Position numbers and translations under genes: made by a program. Below, in pieces: positions 53,232 through 62,813 of a DNA stretch of 64,000 bases (the first letter of the stretch is position 1; each line of letters starts with the position of its first letter). The notes under the pieces are model-generated. The model ran no database searches. It worked only from the letters and a program-made list of their open reading frames with translations, and was not told the DNA's origin. This DNA is from Vibrio hangzhouensis (lineage in GTDB: Bacteria; Pseudomonadota; Gammaproteobacteria; Enterobacterales; Vibrionaceae): positions 59,920-123,919 of the forward strand of contig NZ_FNVG01000015.1 in the NCBI RefSeq assembly GCF_900107935.1. The letters run 5' to 3'.

Positions 53232-55415
53232 ATGAGCACAGAGAAACTCTACATCGAAAAAGAACTCAGTTGGCTATCTTTCAACGAACGCGTATTGCAA
53301 GAAGCAGCCGATAAATCAGTGCCACTGATTGAGCGCATTCGATTTCTCGGCATCTTCTCCAATAACCTTGATGAGTTCTACAAGGTTCGTTTCTCTGACG
53401 TAAAACGCCGCATCCTGATCAATCAGGAAAGTGGGATCAATGACAACTCTAAGCACCTTCTTGGCAAGATGCAAAGCAAAGCGCTCAAGCTTAATCTCAG
53501 TTTTGATGAGCTATACAATGAACTCATCCTAGAAATGGCCCGTCATCGCATCTTCCTCGTCAATGAAAGTCAGCTTGATGAAAATCAGCAGAAGTGGATC
53601 CGGAAGTTTTTCCGACGAAAAGTTCTGCCACACTTAACACCTTTTATTCTCAGCGACGATATCAATGTCTTACAGTTTCTTAAGGACGAATATGCCTACA
53701 TCGTTGTAGACATGAAGAAGTGGGACCAACCTCAGGATGAGCATACGCAGTGGGGTTCGTCCGAGGAGGATCGTTCACAACAGGCCCAATCACAATACGG
53801 CCAATCGCAATATGCAATAGTCGAGATCCCGACCGACCACCTCCCCCGTTTTGTCATGGTACCTGAGCAGAAAGGAAAACGCCGTAAGACCATAATATTA
53901 CTAGATAATATAATCCGTTATTGTCTGGATGAGCTGTTTCAAGGGTTCTTTGACTACGATGAACTGAGTGGCTTTGCGATGAAAATGACACGTGATGCCG
54001 AGTACGATTTAAGCAACGAGGTAGAGCATAGCCTGCTAGAGCAGATGTCAGAAAGCGTCAGTCAGCGACTGACCGCTATGCCGGTGCGGTTTGTCTATGA
54101 GAGAGATATGCCGGAGGATATGTTAAATACGTTGTGTAGCAAATTGGGCATATCCAACTACGATAGTCTGATCCCCGGAGGGCGCTACCACAATTTCAAA
54201 GATTTTATCGGTTTTCCAAATGTCGGCCGTGATTATCTTGAGCACAAGTCTCTACCACCGATGCGCTGTGCGGACTTTGACGGTTTTCACAACCTGTTTG
54301 ATGCCATCCGTGCCCGGGATATCCTGCTTTACTATCCGTACCACACCTTTGAACACATTACTGAATTAGTCCGTCAGGCTTCGTTCGACCCCAAAGTTCT
54401 GAGCATTAAAATCAACATATATCGAGTCGCCAAAGACTCCCGACTGATGAACTCTTTGATCGATGCCGTGCACAATGGCAAGAGCGTCACGGTTGTTGTT
54501 GAGCTTCAGGCGCGCTTTGACGAAGAAGCCAATATTGAATGGGCGAAAGTACTGACAGAAAATGGGGTTCAGGTCATCTTCGGCGCGCCTGGCCTCAAGA
54601 TTCACGCTAAGTTGCTCCTGTTCAGCCGCAGAGAAGACGAACAGCTTGTGCACTACGCCCATATCGGTACCGGAAACTTCCACGAACGCAATGCGCGTAT
54701 CTATACTGATTTCTCGTTGCTGACTGCGGATCAGGATATCACCGAAGAAGTCCGTAACGTTTTTGGCTACATCGAAAATCCTTATCGCCCGGTCAAGTTC
54801 AATCATCTCATCGTCTCACCGAGGAACTCGCGCAAACAGTTATATCGGCTAATCGATAGTGAAATTGCCAATGCTAAGGCCGGGAAAAAAGCAGCCCTGA
54901 CACTAAAGGTAAACAATCTGGTTGATAAGGGACTGATCAACAAGCTATATGGTGCCAGCACTGCTGGAGTGAAAATCAATATGATCATCCGTGGTATGTG
55001 CTCTTTAGTTCCAGGGGTGGAGGGCATCAGCGACAACATCACAATCATCAGTATTGTCGATCGTTTTCTGGAACATCCCCGGGTGATCATTACTCATAAT
55101 GATGGTGATCCTCAGGTCTACATTTCCTCGGCTGACTGGATGACCCGCAACATCGATCACCGAATCGAGGTAGCAGCTCCGATCCGCGACCCAAGGCTAA
55201 AACAACGAATAATCGACATCATCAACATTCAGTTTACCGACACGGTGAAGGCGCGCTGGATAGATAAAGAGATGACCAATAGCTACGTCCCCCGAGGCAA
55301 TCGCAAGAAAGTTCGTTCACAAATTGCTATTTACGACTATCTTAAACAAATAGAGAAACAAACCAAAAAGAACAGGCAGCAACAAGAGCACAATGAACCA
55401 GAACAAGGACAGTAG
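53232..55415 (+). CDS. ppk1: Polyphosphate kinase 1
   Basis: 727-residue PLD-like kinase that makes long-chain polyphosphate from ATP. The start is the ATG at 53232 (MSTEKLYIEKELSWLSFNER). A GTG at 53220 is possible, and the ribosome site is weak for both. The autophosphorylated His is in HYAHIGTGNFHERNARIYTDF (given in part: HYAHIGTGNFHE), the second His in the AGPRVIITHN-like segment PRVIITHNDGD. Overlaps ppx by 23 bp, so the two are translated from one message. Confidence 0.96.
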   Translation: MSTEKLYIEKELSWLSFNERVLQEAADKSVPLIERIRFLGIFSNNLDEFYKVRFSDVKRRILINQESGINDNSKHLLGKMQSKALKLNLSFDELYNELILEMARHRIFLVNESQLDENQQKWIRKFFRRKVLPHLTPFILSDDINVLQFLKDEYAYIVVDMKKWDQPQDEHTQWGSSEEDRSQQAQSQYGQSQYAIVEIPTDHLPRFVMVPEQKGKRRKTIILLDNIIRYCLDELFQGFFDYDELSGFAMKMTRDAEYDLSNEVEHSLLEQMSESVSQRLTAMPVRFVYERDMPEDMLNTLCSKLGISNYDSLIPGGRYHNFKDFIGFPNVGRDYLEHKSLPPMRCADFDGFHNLFDAIRARDILLYYPYHTFEHITELVRQASFDPKVLSIKINIYRVAKDSRLMNSLIDAVHNGKSVTVVVELQARFDEEANIEWAKVLTENGVQVIFGAPGLKIHAKLLLFSRREDEQLVHYAHIGTGNFHERNARIYTDFSLLTADQDITEEVRNVFGYIENPYRPVKFNHLIVSPRNSRKQLYRLIDSEIANAKAGKKAALTLKVNNLVDKGLINKLYGASTAGVKINMIIRGMCSLVPGVEGISDNITIISIVDRFLEHPRVIITHNDGDPQVYISSADWMTRNIDHRIEVAAPIRDPRLKQRIIDIINIQFTDTVKARWIDKEMTNSYVPRGNRKKVRSQIAIYDYLKQIEKQTKKNRQQQEHNEPEQGQ

Positions 55416-56898
55416 TATCAAAGACGTGGCCGCTATCGATTTAGGTTCGAATAGCTTTCACATGGTGGTGGCGAAGGTCGTCGGCCAGGATCTGCAACTG
55501 GTCAGTCGTCACAAGCAGCGAGTCCGACTTGCCTCTGGGCTGGACGCGCATAACAACCTCAGCAATAGTGCTATGGAGCGCGGGCTAGAGTGCCTCGCCA
55601 TGTTCGCCGAGCGCTTACAGGGTTTCGAACCGGACAACGTCAGCATCGCCGCAACCCATACTCTGCGTATTGCTAACAATGCGCACCTATTTTTGCAACG
55701 GGCAAAACAAGTCCTTCCTTTTCCCATTGAAGTCATTCCAGGAGAAGAAGAAGCGCGATTGATCTATGCAGGCGTCGCTCATACTCAAACAGAATCGAAC
55801 TCCAAACTGGTTATCGACATTGGTGGAGGCAGTACTGAACTCATCATCGGTAAAGCGTTCGATCCCATTTTATTGAACAGCACCCGAATGGGCTGCGTCA
55901 GCTATACCAACAAATATTTTGCCAACGACAAGCTCTCGGAAAAAAACTTTTCGAAAGCCATCTTGTCGGCCCAACAACGCCTGGAAGCATTGTCCCCTCG
56001 ATATCGAAAAAAAGGCTGGGAAGTCGCTTTAGGCTCATCGGGAACCATCAAGGCCATCAGGGAGGTCATGATTGGTCAGGGTGACGATGACGGTCTGATC
56101 ACCCTAAAGCGCCTCAACAAACTCATCGATAAGCTGTGTGAGTTCAACTACATTGACGATATCGAACTATCTGGCCTTGCCGAGGAAAGAAAGCCTGTCT
56201 TCGCGGCTGGGGTGGCCATTCTGACTGCAATTTTTGAAAGCCTAAAGATCAAGGAGATGGATTTTTCCGCAGGTGCATTGCGAGAAGGACTGCTCTACGA
56301 GATGGAAGAACGCTTTCAACGCTCTGATATCCGCATGCGAACCACTGAAAATCTCGCTCACAAGCACTTTGTTGATGTCGAGCACGCAGCCAAAGTTCGT
56401 GGTCAGGCCATCGAATTCCTGGAACAGGTTCACGAAACTCTGAATCTAAAAAAGAAAAGCGGCCTGTTTAGCTTACTTGAGTGGAGTGCGCTGCTGCATG
56501 AAGTCGGTTTAAGCATTAGCTACCAGGCGTTTCATAAACACTCAAGTTATATTCTTTCTCATACAACGATGCCGGGCTTTAACAGTGAACAGCAACTGGT
56601 GCTGGCCACGTTAGCCCGATTCCAGAGGAAATCACTCAAGCTTCAGGAACTGCCCGAGTTTACCCTGTATAAAACCAAGCATATCCTTAGCCTGATTCGG
56701 ATTTTGCGTCTTTCCATCATTGTAAACGGTCAGCGCAATGATGAAATGCTGCCGTTATTATTGACCATTGACGATGATACCTGGACGTTAACCAGTTCAG
56801 ACTCTGATTGGCTAGAACACAATAAACTGCTGAATGCCGACTTACAAACGGAACAAGGCTATTGGAAATCAGTTGGCTGGCAGTTGGTATTTCACTAA
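55393..56898 (+). CDS. ppx: Exopolyphosphatase
   Basis: 501-residue Ppx/GppA phosphatase that degrades polyphosphate from its ends. Actin-like ATPase fold with AIDLGSNSFHMVVAKV (about 14), VIPGEEEARLIYAGV (about 115) and VIDIGGGSTELIIG (about 138), and a C-terminal HD-like helical domain. It begins inside the ppk1 3' end. The ppk1-ppx pair couples synthesis and breakdown. Confidence 0.95.
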   Translation: MNQNKDSSIKDVAAIDLGSNSFHMVVAKVVGQDLQLVSRHKQRVRLASGLDAHNNLSNSAMERGLECLAMFAERLQGFEPDNVSIAATHTLRIANNAHLFLQRAKQVLPFPIEVIPGEEEARLIYAGVAHTQTESNSKLVIDIGGGSTELIIGKAFDPILLNSTRMGCVSYTNKYFANDKLSEKNFSKAILSAQQRLEALSPRYRKKGWEVALGSSGTIKAIREVMIGQGDDDGLITLKRLNKLIDKLCEFNYIDDIELSGLAEERKPVFAAGVAILTAIFESLKIKEMDFSAGALREGLLYEMEERFQRSDIRMRTTENLAHKHFVDVEHAAKVRGQAIEFLEQVHETLNLKKKSGLFSLLEWSALLHEVGLSISYQAFHKHSSYILSHTTMPGFNSEQQLVLATLARFQRKSLKLQELPEFTLYKTKHILSLIRILRLSIIVNGQRNDEMLPLLLTIDDDTWTLTSSDSDWLEHNKLLNADLQTEQGYWKSVGWQLVFH

Positions 56899-56922
56899 AC
56901 TCTTCGCTGTCATTACTACCAA

Positions 56923-57891
56923 TCAAGGTTCTAGAGTCAATCCAACCTTCGCCAATTCTTTTTCTGCAAAATCACTACTGAGGGGAACATAACCGTCTTT
57001 TGCGACGATTCTCTGCCCCTCTCGGGAGTATATGTATCGAATATAAGCTTCTTCTATCGGGCTAAGCTCTCGATTTGGGGCTTTATTGACATAGATATAT
57101 AAGAATCGGGATAGCGGATACTGACCCGATTGCACATTCTGCTGTGTTGGAAAGACATATTGCTCGCCCGATTCCGCAATCGGAACGAGTCTGGCGCCAG
57201 ACACCTGATAGCCAACCCCAGAGTAGCCTATCGTATTGATCGATGAAGCGACGGACTGAACGACAGACGCAGATCCTGGCTGTTCATTAACATTACGTTT
57301 AAAATCCCCGCCACAGAGAGCATTATTCTTAAAATAGCCATAAGTGCCAGAGACGGAGTTGCGTCCAAACATTTGGATCGCTCGCTCACTCCAGGGAGAG
57401 GAAATGCCTAGTTGATCCCATTTACTGATATAGTGACTGCCGCCGCAGCGTAGCGTTGACGAGAAGATCGCATCTAACTGTTGAAAATTGAGCCCCTGAA
57501 TAGGGTTGTCGGTGTGGACAAAAATACCAATCGCATCGATAGCAACTCTTAACGCCGTCGGTTTATAGCCAAACTGACGCTCGAATGCATCCACTTCCCT
57601 GATGCGCATAGCCCGACTCATTGGGCCAAACTGTGCCGTTCCTTCTGTCAACGCCGGTGGTGCGGTGGAGGAACCGGAAGCCTGAATTTGCGCATTCACA
57701 TTCGGATAGAGTGTCTGGAATTCTTCCAGCCAAAGTGTGGTCATACCCGACAAAGTATCCGATCCAACAGACGACAAATTGCCGGATACTCCCGGCTGCT
57801 TGATGTATTTAGGCAACGCTGTTACTGAAGCACTGCCTACAAGAGGCAAACACAATGCGATGAGCGCACCCAGCGCTTGTAATGCGCGCAT
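56923..57891 (-). CDS. pstS: Phosphate-binding protein PstS in the phoBR operon
   Basis: 322 residues with a signal peptide (MRALQALGALIALCLPLVGS). Phosphate-site elements: SSVGSDTLSGMTTLW (about 42), ASGSSTAPPALTEGTAQFGPMSR (about 72-95) and GRNSVSGTYGYFKNNAL (about 175). The start codon overlaps the phoR stop (TAATG), so translation is coupled to phoR. It should deliver phosphate to PstCAB, whose genes lie 5 kb away on the same strand but in a separate operon. Confidence 0.93.
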   Translation of the reverse strand: MRALQALGALIALCLPLVGSASVTALPKYIKQPGVSGNLSSVGSDTLSGMTTLWLEEFQTLYPNVNAQIQASGSSTAPPALTEGTAQFGPMSRAMRIREVDAFERQFGYKPTALRVAIDAIGIFVHTDNPIQGLNFQQLDAIFSSTLRCGGSHYISKWDQLGISSPWSERAIQMFGRNSVSGTYGYFKNNALCGGDFKRNVNEQPGSASVVQSVASSINTIGYSGVGYQVSGARLVPIAESGEQYVFPTQQNVQSGQYPLSRFLYIYVNKAPNRELSPIEEAYIRYIYSREGQRIVAKDGYVPLSSDFAEKELAKVGLTLEP

Positions 57892-59189
57892 TAGTTAACG
57901 ACCAAACGTTCTGGAAGGATGAACGAGAATTTACTTCCCACGCCGACTTCTGAATGAATGTCCAGATGCGAGTCATGATGAGACAACGCGTGTTTAACAA
58001 TGGCTAGCCCTAAACCACTGCCCCCAGTATCCCGTGAGCGAGCCTTATCTACCCGGTAGAAGCGTTCAGTTAAACGATGCAGGTGCTGCGCTTCAATACC
58101 ATCACCCGTGTCTTCAACTTCCAGACACGCGCCCTGAGAAGACTGGTACCAACGTACTTTCACGTTAGCGCCTGGAGGCGTGTATTTGACCGCGTTGTAA
58201 ACCAAATTAGAAATTGCACTGCGCAATTGATCTTCATCACCAAAAACCCGCAGGCGGTTATCAACATCAAATGCGATCTGATGACCGTCGTCACCACTCA
58301 AACTGGTCGCCTCTTTTTCCAATACTTCCAGCATGGCAGGTACGTTAACCACTTCGTCCAGCTCATGCATCGGTGCCGCTTCTATCTTCGACAAAGTAAG
58401 TAGTTGATTCACTAAGCTGTTCATACGGTTGAGCTGCTGGGTCATGACGCCATGCGCTTTCGTCCACATCGGCCCCACGACCATATCCGGATCTTCAGTC
58501 ATTTCCAGATAACCTTGCAGTACTGTCATTGGAGTTCTGAGCTCATGGGAAACGTTGGCAAAGAAGTTTCGACGCATCCCTTCAAGCTGCTTCAACTGAC
58601 TCACGTCACGCACAACCATCAAGTGCTCACCTTCCGTATAAGGCACAAAACGTAATTCAAGCATTCGCTCGACATTCAAGGGGGAACGCATCTCTAGCGG
58701 CTCAGAAAAGTCTTGTTTGTTCAGATACTTGATGAAGTCTGGCGTACGAATAAGGTTAGAAATCGGTTGACCTGAGTCATCTGGCCACCGGAATCCCAGC
58801 AGGTGCTGCGCCAACTTGTTACACCAGACAATATTGCCTTCACTGCGAAACACCACCACCGCATCTGGTAATGATTCGGCACCATTTTTAAATCGGCGTA
58901 TCAGGTTGGTCAGCTCTTTGCGTTTGCGACGCTGACGTTGCTGTAGTCGGTAGATACCATTAAATAACGACTCCCAGTTTCCTGTCCCAGAAGGCGGCGT
59001 CAGTCTTTTCTCATCCCACAACCAGGCCGATAGGCGCATCTGATTGTGCAGATGCCATATCAACTGCAAAACCGTGGCTACTAACAGCAACCACGGCATG
59101 TATCCGAATATCCATCCTACAACAACCCAGGGGGTGTAAAAAAAAGCCAGCTCCCAGGCCAGCTTTTTCCAGGTTAACCTTTCAACCAT
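57891..59189 (-). CDS. phoR: Phosphate-regulon sensor kinase PhoR
   Basis: 432-residue inner-membrane histidine kinase. Two close membrane helices at the N-terminus (about 10-45), a PAS domain (about 95-200, RRFKNGAESLPDAVVVFRSE), then H-box FFANVSHELRTPMTVLQG (His about 213), N-box NLVYNAVKYTPPG, and G boxes EDTGDGI and GGSGLGLAIV. 19 bp after phoB. Confidence 0.97.
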   Translation of the reverse strand: MVERLTWKKLAWELAFFYTPWVVVGWIFGYMPWLLLVATVLQLIWHLHNQMRLSAWLWDEKRLTPPSGTGNWESLFNGIYRLQQRQRRKRKELTNLIRRFKNGAESLPDAVVVFRSEGNIVWCNKLAQHLLGFRWPDDSGQPISNLIRTPDFIKYLNKQDFSEPLEMRSPLNVERMLELRFVPYTEGEHLMVVRDVSQLKQLEGMRRNFFANVSHELRTPMTVLQGYLEMTEDPDMVVGPMWTKAHGVMTQQLNRMNSLVNQLLTLSKIEAAPMHELDEVVNVPAMLEVLEKEATSLSGDDGHQIAFDVDNRLRVFGDEDQLRSAISNLVYNAVKYTPPGANVKVRWYQSSQGACLEVEDTGDGIEAQHLHRLTERFYRVDKARSRDTGGSGLGLAIVKHALSHHDSHLDIHSEVGVGSKFSFILPERLVVN

Positions 59190-59208
59190 TTATCTCTCCA
59201 GTCCGATG

Positions 59209-59898
59209 CTAGCCTTTGGTGGAGAATCGGTAGCCAGCTCCTCGAACAGTTTGAATTAGTTTATCGTGCCCGGCAGACTCAAGCGCCTTACGCAGCCGAC
59301 GAATGTGTACATCAACTGTACGGTCTTCTACGTACACATTGGTGCCCCACACGTTGTTCAGTAGTTGCTCACGGCTATACACACGCTCTTGATGCGTCAT
59401 AAAAAAGTGCAGCATTTTGAACTCGGTTGGTCCCATATCCAATGGCTGGTCGTTTGCGGTCACTCGGTGAGAGACCGGATCCAACTTCAGTCCCTGAACA
59501 TCAATAATGTCTTCAAGGGCCGTTGGCGTAACGCGACGTATCACCGCTTTCAGGCGAGCCACTAACTCTTTAGGTGAAAAAGGCTTAGTGATGTAGTCAT
59601 CTGCGCCGACTTCAAGGCCACGTACTTTGTCTTCTTCTTCACCACGAGCGGTTAACATGACTACCGGAATATTACGTGTTAACTCTTCTCGCTTCATATG
59701 CTTAATGAAGTTAATTCCAGACCCACCAGGAAGCATCCAATCCAGTAGCACAAGATCTGGGTAAGGTTCAGCCAGCTTGTTGACCGCCGTATCGTAATCT
59801 TCTGCTTCTATAGCTTGATAGCCTTTTTGCTCCAATACAAAACACAGCATTTCGCGAATCGGTGCTTCATCCTCGACAACCAGGATTCTTCTAGACAT
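59209..59898 (-). CDS. phoB: Phosphate-regulon response regulator PhoB
   Basis: 229 residues. Receiver domain with acidic EDEAP, phosphoacceptor Asp in LLDWMLPGG (about 53), Thr in MLTARGEE and Lys in ITKPFSPKEL. OmpR-type winged helix at the C-terminus (LLNNVWGTNVYVEDRTVDVHIRRLRKAL, given in part: VEDRTVDVHIRRLRKAL). First gene of phoB-phoR-pstS with a Pho box upstream. Confidence 0.98.
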   Translation of the reverse strand: MSRRILVVEDEAPIREMLCFVLEQKGYQAIEAEDYDTAVNKLAEPYPDLVLLDWMLPGGSGINFIKHMKREELTRNIPVVMLTARGEEEDKVRGLEVGADDYITKPFSPKELVARLKAVIRRVTPTALEDIIDVQGLKLDPVSHRVTANDQPLDMGPTEFKMLHFFMTHQERVYSREQLLNNVWGTNVYVEDRTVDVHIRRLRKALESAGHDKLIQTVRGAGYRFSTKG

Positions 59899-59951
59899 AT
59901 CTGAATGACCTTTTGGTATCTAATCAACTGCATGCATTATCAAGAATTATT

Positions 59952-59969
59952 ATGACACTTTTGTGACCA
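59952..59969 (-). promoter_or_regulatory. Pho box upstream of phoB
   Basis: Minus-strand TGGTCACAAAAGTGTCAT matches 12 of 18 positions of the PhoB consensus, including both TCA and TGTCA cores. It is 54 bp upstream of phoB and fits autoregulation. Confidence 0.7.
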
Positions 59970-60092
59970 TTGAAAACAATTTTTAATATAAGTTTCGCAC
60001 AAATCCTGTTGCCAGATTTGAGATTTAAGCTAGGACAATTTGCATAAAATTGCCTATTATGTGCAGCTAACTATTCTAAGGGTGAGAGTAAT

Positions 60093-61001
60093 ATGTGGTT
60101 TAAAAACTGTTTAGTCTATCGATTCAACAAGGAACTGGAATTCAACGCAGATAAGCTAGAACAGCAGCTTGAAGAGTTTCGCTTTACACCTTGTGGCAGT
60201 CAGGACAAGCAAAAATTTGGCTGGGTAACAGCTCTGGGCAAACACGGCGACATGATGACTCACGTGTCTGAGAACCGAATTTTACTCTGCGCTAAGAAAG
60301 AAGAAAAAATGCTTCCAGCGTCGGTGATCAAAGAGTCACTTAACAGTAAAGTTGAAGCCCTGGAGACCCAAGAAGGTCGTCCACTCAAGAAAAAAGAGAA
60401 AGACGATCTGAAAGAGGAAATCATTATTGATCTTCTTCCACGAGCTTTCAGTCGCAGCAATTTGACTCATCTCCTTATTATGCCTGAAGAGGGCTTTGTT
60501 ATTGTCGATGCCGGCAGTTACAAAAAAGCGGAAGACGTCATTGCGCTATTGCGTAAGACCATGGGCAGTCTACCTGTGATTCCTGCATTTCCAGAACAAC
60601 CCATCGAAAACACTCTGACGGAATGGGTAAAAACTAGCGAAGCGCCTACTGGTTTCCATCTGTTGGACGAGGCTGAACTCAAGTCTGTTCTTGAAGACGG
60701 CGGAGTAATTCGATGCAAGAAACAAGAACTGTCGAGTGATGAGATCCTTGGGCACATTGAGGCCAACAAGTTTGTCACCAAACTGGCTCTAAACTGGCAG
60801 GACCGAATTGAGTTCATTCTTGCTGATGATGGCAGCATCAAGCGCCTAAAGTTCAGCGATGAGCTGAAAGACGAGAATGACGACATTCCTCGCGAAGATG
60901 CTGCGGCTCGCATCGACGCTGACTTCTCGCTACTTTGCGGCGAGTTCGGAGCATTCTTACCGAATTTGTACCAAGCACTGGGCGGTCTACCAGAGCAATA
61001 A
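60093..61001 (+). CDS. rdgC: Recombination-associated protein RdgC
   Basis: 302-residue ring-forming DNA-binding protein that limits RecA access to DNA. WFKNCLVYRFNKELEFN, KFGWVTALGKHGD, KLALNWQDRIEFILADDGSIKRLKF and DADFSLLCGEF are family blocks. Length and termini are standard (E. coli 303). Divergent from phoB. Confidence 0.96.
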   Translation: MWFKNCLVYRFNKELEFNADKLEQQLEEFRFTPCGSQDKQKFGWVTALGKHGDMMTHVSENRILLCAKKEEKMLPASVIKESLNSKVEALETQEGRPLKKKEKDDLKEEIIIDLLPRAFSRSNLTHLLIMPEEGFVIVDAGSYKKAEDVIALLRKTMGSLPVIPAFPEQPIENTLTEWVKTSEAPTGFHLLDEAELKSVLEDGGVIRCKKQELSSDEILGHIEANKFVTKLALNWQDRIEFILADDGSIKRLKFSDELKDENDDIPREDAAARIDADFSLLCGEFGAFLPNLYQALGGLPEQ

Positions 61002-61010
61002 AGCGCCCCC

Positions 61011-61040
61011 TGTTGAGCTCGTGGCCCTGCGAGCTCAACA
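61011..61040 (+). repeat. Perfect 11-bp inverted repeat after rdgC
   Basis: TGTTGAGCTCG / CGAGCTCAACA with an 8-nt loop, 10 bp after the rdgC stop. Strong hairpin, but no T-run follows. It may be a processing or attenuation structure. Confidence 0.5.
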
Positions 61041-61140
61041 CAATACTTGGAAAACGCCCCATACTAGCGTAAAATTTGCGCCCCTTAGTGCCATTAGGTG
61101 GCACGACACTGACTTGAAATCAGATTAGAGATATAAAGCA

Positions 61141-62523
61141 ATGTTTACTCCAGAACTACTGTCACCTGCTGGCAGCCTTAAGAATATGCGTTACGCGTTC
61201 GCGTATGGTGCCGATGCCGTTTACGCTGGCCAACCTCGTTATAGTCTTCGTGTTCGTAATAACGAATTCAACCACGAGAACCTAAAGATTGGTATCGATG
61301 AAGCGCACGCACTAGGTAAAAAGCTTTACGTGGTGTGCAACATCCAACCGCACAACTCGAAGCTAAAGACCTTCATCCGTGACCTGAAGCCTGTTGTAGA
61401 AATGGGTCCGGATGCACTTATCATGTCTGACCCAGGTCTGATCATGATGGTCCGTGAAGCGTTTCCTGAAATGCCTATTCACCTTTCAGTACAGGCAAAT
61501 GCGGTAAACTGGGCAACAGTTAAGTTCTGGGCAGCAAACGGCGTTGAGCGTGTTATCGTCTCGCGCGAATTGTCTCTGGAAGAGATCGAAGAGATCCGTG
61601 AACATTGCCCTGAAACTGAGCTGGAAGTATTCGTGCACGGTGCGCTTTGCATGGCTTACTCTGGTCGCTGCCTACTATCTGGTTACATCAACAAGCGTGA
61701 TCCAAACCAAGGTACATGCACCAACGCATGTCGTTGGGAATACAAAGTTGAAAAAGCAACAGAAAACGATGCAGGTCAAATCGTCGAAGAGTTCACTCCT
61801 GAAGCTCAGCCTGTTGAAGTCGTTGACGAGCGCCCTGAGACCACCATTGGTCTTGGTAAGCCAACAGATGAAGTAGTGCTACTTTCCGAGAGTCACCGCC
61901 CAGAAGACAAAATGGCGGCGTTTGAAGATGAGCACGGCACTTACATTATGAACTCAAAAGACTTGCGTGCGGTTCAGCATGTAGAGCGTTTGACTAAGAT
62001 GGGTGTTCACTCTCTTAAGATTGAAGGCCGAACTAAGTCTTTCTACTACTGTGCTCGTACTGCACAGGTATACCGCAAAGCGATCGACGATGCTGTAGCT
62101 GGTAAACCGTTCGATGAGTCACTAATGGGCACGCTAGAAAGCCTGGCTCACCGTGGTTACACGGAAGGCTTCCTACGCCGTCACACACACGACAGCTATC
62201 AAAACTACGACTACGGTTATTCTGTTTCTGACTCTCAGCAGTTCGTCGGGGAGTTTACCGGTAAGCGTCGTGGCCACCTGGCAGAAATTGAAGTAAAGAA
62301 CAAGTTTATGGTTGGCGACAGCCTTGAGCTAATGACGCCAAAAGGCAACGTAGTATTTAACCTGGAAGTGATGGAAAACCGCAAGTCAGAGAGCATTGAT
62401 GACGCGAAAGGTAACGGTCACTATGTCTTTATTCCAGTACCAGAGGAATTGGATCTGGACTACGCACTACTGATGCGTAACCTGAACTCAGGACAAGATA
62501 CACGTAACCCAACCGGTAAATAA
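61141..62523 (+). CDS. trhP: tRNA 5-hydroxyuridine modification protein TrhP (U32 peptidase family, YegQ)
   Basis: 460 residues. U32 family signature EVFVHGALCMAYSGRCLLS (about 165-183) with Cys residues, and CTNACRW (about 197), which together can bind an Fe-S cluster. TrhP/YegQ forms 5-hydroxyuridine at tRNA wobble U34 using prephenate and needs Fe-S cluster biogenesis. The N-terminal LLSPAGSLKNMRYAFAYGADAVYAG is typical. Strong codon bias. Only 2 bp before the ferredoxin gene. Confidence 0.93.
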   Translation: MFTPELLSPAGSLKNMRYAFAYGADAVYAGQPRYSLRVRNNEFNHENLKIGIDEAHALGKKLYVVCNIQPHNSKLKTFIRDLKPVVEMGPDALIMSDPGLIMMVREAFPEMPIHLSVQANAVNWATVKFWAANGVERVIVSRELSLEEIEEIREHCPETELEVFVHGALCMAYSGRCLLSGYINKRDPNQGTCTNACRWEYKVEKATENDAGQIVEEFTPEAQPVEVVDERPETTIGLGKPTDEVVLLSESHRPEDKMAAFEDEHGTYIMNSKDLRAVQHVERLTKMGVHSLKIEGRTKSFYYCARTAQVYRKAIDDAVAGKPFDESLMGTLESLAHRGYTEGFLRRHTHDSYQNYDYGYSVSDSQQFVGEFTGKRRGHLAEIEVKNKFMVGDSLELMTPKGNVVFNLEVMENRKSESIDDAKGNGHYVFIPVPEELDLDYALLMRNLNSGQDTRNPTGK

Positions 62524-62525
62524 CC

Positions 62526-62780
62526 ATGGCGCTGCTCATTACCGACAAGTGCATTAACTGCGATATGTGCGATCCTGAATGCCCTAACGGTGCTATTTCT
62601 ATGGGAAGTGAGATCTTCGAGATCGACCCTGACCTGTGCACTGAGTGTAAAGGTCACTATGAAAAGCCAACTTGTCAATCGGTGTGCCCTATCACGAAAT
62701 GCATCATCACGGATCCAAATCATGTAGAAACGGATGAAGAACTATTAGAAAAGTTCGTGATTATTCAAGGCATGGCCTAA
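62526..62780 (+). CDS. yfhL: YfhL-type 4Fe-4S dicluster ferredoxin
   Basis: 84 residues with two cluster motifs: CINCDMCDPECPNGA (CxxCxxCxxxCP) and CTECKGHYEKPTCQSVCPI, whose stretched spacing (CxxC then a long insert before CxxxC) is the YfhL/Alvin type. C-terminal DEELLEKFVIIQGM helix. It starts 2 bp after trhP, so translationally coupled. It may feed electrons to TrhP (inference). Confidence 0.94.
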   Translation: MALLITDKCINCDMCDPECPNGAISMGSEIFEIDPDLCTECKGHYEKPTCQSVCPITKCIITDPNHVETDEELLEKFVIIQGMA

Positions 62781-62784
62781 GCAC

Positions 62785-62812
62785 AAAAAAGCCTCCAAAC
62801 GGAGGCTTTTTT
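62785..62812. terminator. Bidirectional terminator after yfhL
   Basis: Perfect AAAAAAGCCTCC / GGAGGCTTTTTT stem with AAAC loop between convergent genes. Confidence 0.93.
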
Positions 62813-62813
62813 A

